From positions 43,993-107,992 of the forward strand of contig NZ_BNBI01000021.1 in NCBI RefSeq assembly GCF_014655295.1: 64,000 bases of DNA. Direction: 5' to 3'. The notes beneath the pieces are model-generated. The model made no database searches. It saw only the letters and a list, made by a program, of their open reading frames with translations, and had not been told where the DNA came from. This document shows, one piece after another, positions 52,341 to 58,944 of the stretch. Source of the stretch: Streptomyces fumanus. Its GTDB lineage: Bacteria; Actinomycetota; Actinomycetes; Streptomycetales; Streptomycetaceae. The position numbers were made by a program, and so were the translations under genes. Each line of letters opens with the position of its first letter. Within the stretch, counting starts at the first letter, position 1.

Positions 52341-52366
52341 GCTGACCCGACGGTGGTGCCGTCAGC
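52341..52366. terminator. Hairpin between tesB and DUF6397 gene
   Basis: GACGG (52349-52353) and CCGTC (52359-52363) form a stem around TGGTG, flanked by GCTGAC and GTCAGC which could pair in an alternative form. It lies between two convergent stops and may be bidirectional. Confidence 0.4.
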
Positions 52367-53414
52367 TTCCGCGGCGGAGCCAGCCGAGCAGGCCGCGGGA
52401 TCGGGCGGTGTCCGGGGCGGGTTTCCGGGGCGGCTGCCGCACGGGGGCGGGGCGGTGGGCGGCGGCCCCGGTGGCGGAGTGAGGTGTGCGCTGGCGCCGG
52501 GCCGCGGCGGGAGACGATGTGTGCCGGTGGCCGGCTGTGGTGAAGGTCGGTGTGTGTCGACGGCCGTGGTGTCCAGCGGGGTCGGGTGCGAGGTGGGTGG
52601 CCGGGGCGGGGACCGGCCGGGGTGCCGGGTGCTGGGCGCGTGCTGTGTGCACCGCTCGTGCCAGGTCCGTGCGGAGCCAGGCGATCTCGTCCGCGTCGGC
52701 CGCCGTCATGATCTCCTCGGCGATCCGGGCGGCGGGCGAGCCCGGTGAGCCGTGCACCGGCCGGACCGGCCGGAGCCGGTGGAGCTGCGAGCGCTCGTAG
52801 GGGTCCCTGATCACGTCCGCGACCTCCGCCGGGTCGAGCAGCGAGGCCACGGCCGCGGCCCTGTCCCAGGGGCCGTCGGCCTGTCGGAGCAGGAACCCGA
52901 GGCGCCGGCCCCGCCAGTTGCGCGGACGCAGGTCCAGGCCGTCCCGTACCTGGTCGCGCAGGCCCTCGGGCGTGCGGCCCGTCAGGACCGCGGCGTTGCG
53001 CTCGTCGGCCGCGAACCGCCGTAGCTCATCGGCCAGGTAGAGCCAGACCACGGCTCGATAGCGGTTCAGGTAGAAATTCACCGGCACCAGCAGGCCCAGG
53101 CGGGCCAGGCGGGTGAAACGGGGCCTGGTCACCTTCATGAGGTCCGCACCCTCCGTGGTGCCCACCGTCCGCACCTCGTCCCGCAGGCCGTCCCGGGTAC
53201 GCAGGCGGTCCATCTCGGCGGAGGTGACGCGCCGGCCCCCTCCCCCGTCGTCGGGGACGGTGCGGATCCGTCCGAGGCCGACCGCGATGTCGAACTCACT
53301 GCGCTTCAGGCCGAGTTCCCGGGCCGCACGGCCCGGTGTGACCGAGGTGGCGCGGGCGGGCGGGCCCGGGTCGGTGATGGGCGTGCTCTCAGGCGTGCCG
53401 GTGTGGCCGGACAT
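52362..53414 (-). CDS. DUF6397 family HTH-like protein
   Basis: 350 residues. The N-terminal part (GRAARELGLKRSEFDIAVGLGRIRTVPDDGGGGRRVTSAEMDRLR, then ADLMKVTRPRFTRLARLGLLVPVNFYLNRYRAVVWLYLADELRRFA) looks like two successive MerR/excisionase-like HTH units and matches the Streptomyces DUF6397 proteins as I recall them. RDQVRDGLDLRPRNWRGRRLGFLLRQA follows. The last 110 residues are low-complexity Pro/Ala/His/Arg. Function unknown; DNA binding is likely from the HTH units. Confidence 0.8.
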   Translation of the reverse strand: MSGHTGTPESTPITDPGPPARATSVTPGRAARELGLKRSEFDIAVGLGRIRTVPDDGGGGRRVTSAEMDRLRTRDGLRDEVRTVGTTEGADLMKVTRPRFTRLARLGLLVPVNFYLNRYRAVVWLYLADELRRFAADERNAAVLTGRTPEGLRDQVRDGLDLRPRNWRGRRLGFLLRQADGPWDRAAAVASLLDPAEVADVIRDPYERSQLHRLRPVRPVHGSPGSPAARIAEEIMTAADADEIAWLRTDLARAVHTARAQHPAPRPVPAPATHLAPDPAGHHGRRHTPTFTTAGHRHTSSPAAARRQRTPHSATGAAAHRPAPVRQPPRKPAPDTARSRGLLGWLRRGS

Positions 53415-53561
53415 GGTGGTCTCCCCCGTGGAGTCTGTGCGCCGGGCGCCGTGTGCACCCGCCGGACAAAAACCGTAGCCGCTTCCGCGGAAGTCCCGCC
53501 GAGCCTGTGGATAACTCCACCGACACCGCCGAAGGAGACCGGAAACCGCCAGGTCAGGGCG

Positions 53562-53966
53562 TTACGGCAGGGTTCGTTCAGGCTGTCGGGCGTCGACGTC
53601 GAGGTGTTCGCCGACCCGGTTCACCAGCAGGGTCATCTCGTACGCGATCTGCCCCAAGTCGGCGTCCGCGGCGCTGAGCACGCACAGGCAACTGCCGGAG
53701 CCGGCCGCGGTGACGAACAGCACCGCGTCGTCGAACTCGATCATCGTCTGCCGTACCCGCCCGGCGCCGAAGTGGCGTCCCGATCCCTTGGCCAGGCTGT
53801 GCAGCCCGGAGGAGACGGCGGCGAGGTGCTCGGCGTCCTCGCGGCGCAGGCCCGTGCTCGCCCCCGTCACCAGTCCGTCGTTGGACAGCACCAACGCGTG
53901 CCGCACATGGTCTATGCGCTCGGTCAGGTCGTCCAGCAGCCAGCCGAGTTTCTGGTTCTGCGCCAT
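53562..53966 (-). CDS. Roadblock/LC7 domain protein (CvnB-like)
   Basis: 134 residues, almost entirely one Roadblock/LC7 domain: LGWLLDDLTERIDHVRHALVLSNDGLVTGASTGL, AEHLAAVSSGLHSLAKGSGRHFGAG, MIEFDDAVLFVTAAGSGSCLCVLSAADADLGQIAYEMTLLVNRVGEHL. In Streptomyces such proteins are the second component of conservons, between a sensor-like kinase and DUF742/GTPase genes. None of those partners is present here, so it is an orphan. It may act on a small GTPase elsewhere. Divergent from the PPOX gene. Confidence 0.94.
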   Translation of the reverse strand: MAQNQKLGWLLDDLTERIDHVRHALVLSNDGLVTGASTGLRREDAEHLAAVSSGLHSLAKGSGRHFGAGRVRQTMIEFDDAVLFVTAAGSGSCLCVLSAADADLGQIAYEMTLLVNRVGEHLDVDARQPERTLP

Positions 53967-54068
53967 CGTCCGCTCCCCGTGTGTTCCCCGTCCGAAGTCC
54001 CCCTTCCCCGGAGGGACCTGTCAGCCAGCCTTCACCACGGCCCGGCTCCGGGCAAGGAGGATGGGGCC

Positions 54069-54497
54069 ATGGCACAGAAGATGACCGATGACGAGTGGCG
54101 GGCGTTCATCTCGAACGGCACCCGCACCGGAAAACTCTGCACCGTCCGCGCGGACGGCAGCCCGCACGTGGCGCCGATCTGGTTCCTGCTCGACGGGGAC
54201 GAGATCGTGTTCAACACCGGCAAGGACACCGTCAAGGGCCGCAATCTGATCCGGGACGGCCGGATCGCCCTCTGCGTGGACGACGACCGGCCGCCGTTCC
54301 ACTACGTCGTGATCCAGGGCCGCGCCCGTGTCTCGGAGGACCCCGGCGAACTCCGGCACTGGGCCGCCCGGATCGGCGCCCGGTACATGGGCGAGGACCG
54401 CGCGGAGGAGTTCGGCGCCCGCAACGGCGTCCCGGGAGAACTGCTGGTCCGGGTCACCGTGGACAAGGTCCTCGCGCAGAAGTCCGTGGCGGACTGA
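54069..54497 (+). CDS. PPOX class F420/FMN-dependent oxidoreductase
   Basis: 142 residues; ATG follows AGGAGG. The split-barrel fold is clear: MTDDEWRAFISNGTRTGKLCTVRADGSPHVAPIWFLLDGDEIVFNTGKDTVKGRNLIRDGRIALCVDDDRPPFHYVVIQGRARV, which matches the PPOX/F420 family of actinobacteria (Rv1155-like). It should bind F420 or FMN and reduce small molecules; the substrate is unknown. Located divergently from the Roadblock gene with 102 bp between. Confidence 0.94.
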   Translation: MAQKMTDDEWRAFISNGTRTGKLCTVRADGSPHVAPIWFLLDGDEIVFNTGKDTVKGRNLIRDGRIALCVDDDRPPFHYVVIQGRARVSEDPGELRHWAARIGARYMGEDRAEEFGARNGVPGELLVRVTVDKVLAQKSVAD

Positions 54498-54626
54498 GCG
54501 CGCTCCGCGCGGCCGGCCGGTCTCACCGTGGCGGGCAACAGGACGGTGTATGTCCGCCCGGCTGCCCGCCGAGCCGGATCAGCGTGCGTCCGGCGTCCGC
54601 CGTCGGGGTGCGGGATCATGCTGGGC

Positions 54627-55226
54627 ATGAGTGACGACCACACGCGCGTGCAGGAGTTCTTCACCGCCCGTGCCGCCGACTGGGACAGGAAGTTCCCGGA
54701 CGACGGCCCCGCCCACGCGGCGGCGGTCGCCGAGCTGGGTCTGCGCCCCGGCGACCGCGTTCTGGACGCCGGCTGCGGCACGGGGCGGGCGCTGACGCCG
54801 CTGCGGGCCGCGGTGGGCGCCTCGGGGGTGGTGCTCGGGGCCGATCTGACGCCGGCCATGCTCCAGGAGGCCGTACGGGCCGGCCGGGAACGTGACGGGT
54901 GGTTGCTGCTGGCCGATGTCGCGGCGCTGCCGCTGCGCACGGGGTCGCTCGACGCCGTGTTCGCGGCGGGGCTCATCGCGCATCTGCCCGATCCGGCGGG
55001 GAACCTGCGGGAGTTGGCACGCGTGGTGCGCCCCGGCGGCTCGCTGGCCCTGTTCCACCCGCTGGGCAGGGCGGCGCTCGCGGCCCGGCAGGGGCGCCGG
55101 ATCACGCCGGACGATCTCCGCGCCGAACCCAATCTGCGCCCGCTGCTGGCGGGTTCGGGGTGGCGTCTGACGTCGTACGTGGACGAGGACGCCCGTTTCC
55201 TGGCCCTCGCCGTCCGCGAGGACTGA
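54627..55226 (+). CDS. Class I SAM-dependent methyltransferase
   Basis: 199 residues from ATG 54627 (MSDDHTRVQEFF); ATG 54618 is an alternative. Neither has a clear Shine-Dalgarno, so a leaderless mRNA is possible. SAM-binding motif I is VLDAGCGTGRAL near residue 45, then GADLTPAMLQEA, LLLADVAALPLRTGSLDAVFAAGLIAHLPDPAGNLRELARVVRPGGSLALFHPLG, a Methyltransf_11-type domain. It lacks an extended C-terminal domain. Substrate unknown; no biosynthetic neighbours. Confidence 0.93.
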   Translation: MSDDHTRVQEFFTARAADWDRKFPDDGPAHAAAVAELGLRPGDRVLDAGCGTGRALTPLRAAVGASGVVLGADLTPAMLQEAVRAGRERDGWLLLADVAALPLRTGSLDAVFAAGLIAHLPDPAGNLRELARVVRPGGSLALFHPLGRAALAARQGRRITPDDLRAEPNLRPLLAGSGWRLTSYVDEDARFLALAVRED

Positions 55227-55253
55227 GCCCTCACCGTCCGCGAGGACCGATCG

Positions 55254-55343
55254 TCATGGCCGGCCGGTGAGCGCCTCGGCGAAGGTGTCCTGGTCGTCGG
55301 GCATGACGTCGTACCCATGCCTGGCGCCGGACGGGGTCACCAC
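55254..55343 (-). CDS. Possible small protein, start not resolved
   Basis: A leftward frame is open to 55583 and ends at 55254. Its last 30 or so codons (VVTPSGARHGYDVMPDDQDT from GTG 55343) have almost only G or C at the third position and look protein-like; the part upstream of a C8 tract at 55381-55388 (plus strand) looks random. No convincing start with a ribosome site is seen. Either a very small gene, the end of a degraded one, or chance. Confidence 0.22.
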   Translation of the reverse strand: MVTPSGARHGYDVMPDDQDTFAEALTGRP

Positions 55344-55485
55344 GCGGACGAGCTGTCCCGGTCCCTGAGGACCATCCGCTCCCCCCCCATGGCTGACGAC
55401 GCCCCCTTCTGCCGACGAGGCCGTTTCTCTACGTTGAGGAAGGGGAGGCAGCAACGGCGGCGAGGACAGCCGCACAGGCGGGAAG

Positions 55486-55794
55486 GTGATCAGCTTGCTC
55501 GGCGGAGTGCGCAACGCGTGGAGGAGATTGGTCGGCACGGTCGGCGTCCCGGAGAGCGGCGGGCAGGTCAGCCACGCGCACAACCTCTTCGAGGCTGCCG
55601 CCGCCTATGTCTCGGCGTATGCGGAGGACGATCAGGAACGGCTGGACGAGGCGGCGGGCTGGGTGTCGCCGGAGGCGCTGTCGTTCGGCGTGAACGAGCT
55701 GGCGAGCCGGGCCGTGGTGGCGCTCGCGCGGGAGCGGCACAAGCCCCCGCAGGACGTGGCCCGTGCGCTGCTGGGTCTGCCGGCCGCCTCCTGA
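55486..55794 (+). CDS. Small hypothetical protein
   Basis: 102 residues from GTG 55486. A short amphipathic start (ISLLGGVRNAWRRLVGTVG) precedes two or three helices (AHNLFEAAAAYVSAYAEDDQERLDEAAGWVSPEALSFGVNELASRAVVALARERHKPPQDVARALLGL). No family recognised. The composition and codon use are normal for the window, and the helix pattern is convincing, so it is probably a real gene. It lies between the methyltransferase gene and another hypothetical gene on the same strand. Confidence 0.72.
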   Translation: MISLLGGVRNAWRRLVGTVGVPESGGQVSHAHNLFEAAAAYVSAYAEDDQERLDEAAGWVSPEALSFGVNELASRAVVALARERHKPPQDVARALLGLPAAS

Positions 55795-55928
55795 CGGGCT
55801 CGCGCCGAGTGGTCGTTTCGCCCCGTCCGGTCGGAAAACCGCAGCTAGCGCGCGTCGGGAGGTCGTGACAAGCGGTCTCGGGCGGCACTAGGGTGCGCGC
55901 CGATGGTCGAACCGATGGGGAGGCTGGC

Positions 55929-56867
55929 ATGCCCGGGACGGACGAGGACGCCGTCACCGCCGAGGACGAGGCACTCTATGTGCTCACGGCGGTGCTGCTG
56001 ACGCCGGCGAAGTTCCCGAGCGTGCTCGGCGACGACTATCCGGAGGCGTGCGCGGCACTCGGCCTTCCGCCGCTCGCGGACGGCTACGGCCTGGTGCTGG
56101 GGCAGGACGGTGCCGGGGCCCGGTGGACCGTCGTGATCGACGATGTGTCGCTGGTCGCCGTGGCCATCGCGTCCTGGGACTGCGGCATGGAGTACGAACT
56201 GTCGCCGGACGAGCGGACGGTCGTCGCCGCGCTGCCCGGCTGGCCCCTCGCGGTCGCCGTGGCGGCACCGGGCGTGCCGGCACCGCACGATCCCGTCCCG
56301 GAGGCCGACGGCCGGCCTCCGCTGCAGCCGCCGGACACCGCTTCCTGGGGGCCCGCGCAGCGACGTCTGGGGGCCGACGAGATCGCGCTGCAGTGGACGC
56401 AGTGGCGGGAACAGGTCGGCGACGCTCCGGATCCGGCCGCCGGGACCGGCTCGGTGGCCCCGGCGGCCGGAAGTCCCGGCGAGGAGGCGGACGGCGACGC
56501 CGAGGACAGCGCGGACAACGCGGACAGTGGGAGCGGCGCGGGCAGCGGGGGCAGCCCGGGCAGCGGGAGCGGCGCGGGCAGCGGGAGCACGGGGCAGGAG
56601 GGCAGCGTGGTGCGCCGGGTGCTCGCGCAGGCCCGTGCGTATACCGAGAGTCCGCCGCCCCTGGGCCGGGTCCGGTCGTCGTTCGCACCGGGCGGGGCGC
56701 GCACCCTGCGTGCCGACGGTCCCGGCTGGTCGCTGGTGGCCAGGACCGACGACATCGCGTTCATCCTGCTCGACGAGGAACCCGGCGAGGTCCTCCCGGT
56801 CCAGCGGGGACCGGAACTGCCGGGGCTCCTGGAGGCCCTGGACAAGATCGCCGTACGTCCCCTGTGA
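55929..56867 (+). CDS. Hypothetical protein with Gly/Ser linker
   Basis: 312 residues from ATG 55929 (MPGTDEDAVTAED), preceded by GGGGAGG. Two structured parts, residues 8-160 (ALYVLTAVLLTPAKFPSVLGDDYPEACAALGLPP, WTVVIDDVSLVAVAIASWDCGMEYELSPDERTVVAALPGWPLAVAV) and 225-312 (VVRRVLAQARAYTESPPPLGRVRSSFAPGGARTL, DIAFILLDEEPGEVLPVQRG), are joined by an acidic and then Gly/Ser stretch made of SGSGAGSG repeats (56533-56590). No known domain recognised, no signal peptide. Probably cytoplasmic. Confidence 0.8.
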   Translation: MPGTDEDAVTAEDEALYVLTAVLLTPAKFPSVLGDDYPEACAALGLPPLADGYGLVLGQDGAGARWTVVIDDVSLVAVAIASWDCGMEYELSPDERTVVAALPGWPLAVAVAAPGVPAPHDPVPEADGRPPLQPPDTASWGPAQRRLGADEIALQWTQWREQVGDAPDPAAGTGSVAPAAGSPGEEADGDAEDSADNADSGSGAGSGGSPGSGSGAGSGSTGQEGSVVRRVLAQARAYTESPPPLGRVRSSFAPGGARTLRADGPGWSLVARTDDIAFILLDEEPGEVLPVQRGPELPGLLEALDKIAVRPL

Positions 56868-57003
56868 ACCGGTCGGCGCCCCGGCACCCTTGCCGCGTCC
56901 CGAGGCGAGCCGTACGCCCTCTTCGAACCAGCCGACCTCCCGGCCCCTCCCGTCCCCAACCTCCTGTTCCCCCCACCCATGCCTCGCTCTCGTGCCATGT
57001 GTT

Positions 57004-57021
57004 CCCCACCCATGGTTGGGG
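57004..57021. promoter_or_regulatory. Imperfect palindrome upstream of the esterase gene
   Basis: CCCCACCCATGGTTGGGG is an 18-bp inverted repeat with one mismatch per half, about 67 bp before the secreted esterase start. A related CCCCACCCATG occurs at 56981-56991. Position suggests an operator, nothing more. Confidence 0.35.
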
Positions 57022-57087
57022 CGGGGCGGGGCCCGCACGATGGGGCGGATTTCCGCTCCGCTTCCCCAACGTGCCCTGGAGGTCCCG

Positions 57088-58476
57088 ATGTTGCTGTCCC
57101 GTGCCGTGCCGCCGTTCTTGGCCGCAGGGCTGGCGGCCGCGGTGCTCACCGCGCCGATGCCCGCCGCCGCGACGACGGGGGACCACTGCGCGCGTCAGGA
57201 CCGTGTGCGCGTGCCGGGCGCCGCCGTGCAGCGCGACGCCTGTCTGCCCGACCTCACCACCGCCGGGCTGGCGGGCACCCCGTACACCGACCCGGCCGAC
57301 CAGGCGGGCCTGACGGCGAGCGCCACACGCACACCGGCCGGCGTGCCGGGCATACAGATCGACGGCTACTTCCCGGACTCCTCCCGCTTCAACACCACGC
57401 ACGGCTGGCGGCACGACGCGCAGTTCGTGATCCGGCTGCCGGACCGCTGGAACGGCGGCCTGGTCGTCACGGGCGCGCCGGGCACCCGGAAGCAGTACGC
57501 CACCGACAAGGCCATCTCCGACCAGGTGCTGGCCCAGGGGTACGCGTACGCGGCGACGGACAAGGGCAACAGCGGGGCGGACTTCTACCGGGACGGAGCC
57601 CGGCCCGGCGACGCGGTCGCCGAATGGAACGCCCGGACCACCCAGCTCACCCGGGCGGCCAAGCGCGTCCTGGCCCAGCGCTACGGACACGCGCCGCGCC
57701 GCACGTACATCACCGGCATCTCCAACGGCGGCTACCTCACCCGCTGGCAGTTGGAGAACCACCCCGAGCTGTACGACGGCGGCGTCGACTGGGAGGGCGC
57801 CCTGTGGACCGCGGACGGCCCCAACCTGCTCACCTCCCTGCCGGCCGCCGTGGCCCGGACGCTCGGCACCGCCCGGGACGAGGACCTGTACGCCGTGGGT
57901 TTCGCAGCCGGGTCCGAGTTCCTGTGGCCGTACCACGAGAAGGTCTACTGGGGTCTGACGCAGAAGGTGTACCGCGCCGAGTTCGATCCGGCCTACGACC
58001 CGGAGTGCCCCGGGGCGTCGGCCGGTACCTCGCCGGAGGAGATCCTGGCGCCGTGTCCGTCCGACGCGGCGTACGACTACGCCTCGCGGCCGGCAGCCGT
58101 GCACCGTGCCGTGGCGCGGGTGTCCCTGACCGGCCGGATCGGCCGACCGCTGATCACCCTCCACGGCGATCTCGACGCGCTGCTGCCCAAGGCGGCCGAC
58201 TCCGATGTGTACGCGCGCATGGTCGACGCGAAGGGCCGGGGCGGCCTGCACCGCTACTACACGATCGAGGGCGGCACCCACGCGGACGGGCTCTACGACA
58301 CCTACCCGCAGCGGCTGCGGCCGATCCTGCCCTGCTACCGGTCCGCCTTCGACGCGCTGACCGCCTGGGTGGAGCGGCACACCGCGCCGCCCGCGGACCG
58401 GGTGATCGGCAGGCCCGCGAACGGCGATGTGGTCGGCTCCTGTGCCCTGACCGGTACGGCCACGGCCCGGCCCTAG
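57088..58476 (+). CDS. Secreted alpha/beta hydrolase (esterase)
   Basis: 462 residues; ATG follows GGAGG. Signal peptide: MLLSRAVPPFLAAGLAAAVLTAPMPAAA with a likely cut after AAA. The mature part contains GGLVVTGAPGTRKQYATDKAISDQVLAQGYAYAATDKGN, a nucleophile elbow GISNGGYLTRW (Ser in ISNGG), the late Asp region (LHGDLDALLP) and the His in EGGTHADG, a complete triad. It resembles the 3-hydroxybutyrate-oligomer hydrolase and tannase-like groups. Substrate is not settled. Four or more Cys in the mature part could form disulfides outside the cell. Confidence 0.87.
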   Translation: MLLSRAVPPFLAAGLAAAVLTAPMPAAATTGDHCARQDRVRVPGAAVQRDACLPDLTTAGLAGTPYTDPADQAGLTASATRTPAGVPGIQIDGYFPDSSRFNTTHGWRHDAQFVIRLPDRWNGGLVVTGAPGTRKQYATDKAISDQVLAQGYAYAATDKGNSGADFYRDGARPGDAVAEWNARTTQLTRAAKRVLAQRYGHAPRRTYITGISNGGYLTRWQLENHPELYDGGVDWEGALWTADGPNLLTSLPAAVARTLGTARDEDLYAVGFAAGSEFLWPYHEKVYWGLTQKVYRAEFDPAYDPECPGASAGTSPEEILAPCPSDAAYDYASRPAAVHRAVARVSLTGRIGRPLITLHGDLDALLPKAADSDVYARMVDAKGRGGLHRYYTIEGGTHADGLYDTYPQRLRPILPCYRSAFDALTAWVERHTAPPADRVIGRPANGDVVGSCALTGTATARP

Positions 58477-58492
58477 CCTCCGCTGCGGTGGC

Positions 58493-58675
58493 TCAGCGGC
58501 CCAGTTCCCTGCGCGTGTTCCGCCGCAGCCTGCGCCGCTGCGAGGGGTCCAGCGTGAGGTACGCGGCGGTCGGGACCCCCAGGACTATCAGGAGGGTGGC
58601 CCACCAGGGCAGCCAGAAGAGCAGGACGAGTCCGACTGCCACACCCCCTGCGGCGATCTTGGCGTTCTTCGACAT
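58493..58675 (-). CDS. Small membrane protein, 60 residues
   Basis: Two adjacent hydrophobic segments (IAAGGVAVGLVLLFWLPWWATLLIVLGVPTAAYLTL) followed by a basic tail ending DPSQRRRLRRNTRRELGR. A conserved-looking layout of small Streptomyces membrane proteins; no function known. ATG has GGAGGCG upstream at good distance. It converges on the esterase gene with 16 bp between stops. Confidence 0.8.
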   Translation of the reverse strand: MSKNAKIAAGGVAVGLVLLFWLPWWATLLIVLGVPTAAYLTLDPSQRRRLRRNTRRELGR

Positions 58676-58944
58676 GACGTCGCCTCCTTCGCGGCCATTG
58701 CCGCTCTCTGTTCTGAAAAACGGCTCCGCGCCCGCCGCGGTTCCGAGTTGCGACCCTGAGAGGGCCCTAAGTCCTGACCCCTACTCGCCCCCGAGAACGC
58801 GTGCGCCGGCTCTGCGCGGACGTGCCGGGCTCAGGGCGTCTCTCCCCGCATGGTGGCCCAGGAGCCCGCCGACCGCACCTGAGACGCCGTCCCCGTGCTG
58901 TACACTCGGCGACCCATCAGCTAGTCAAATTTGAGGAATACGTC

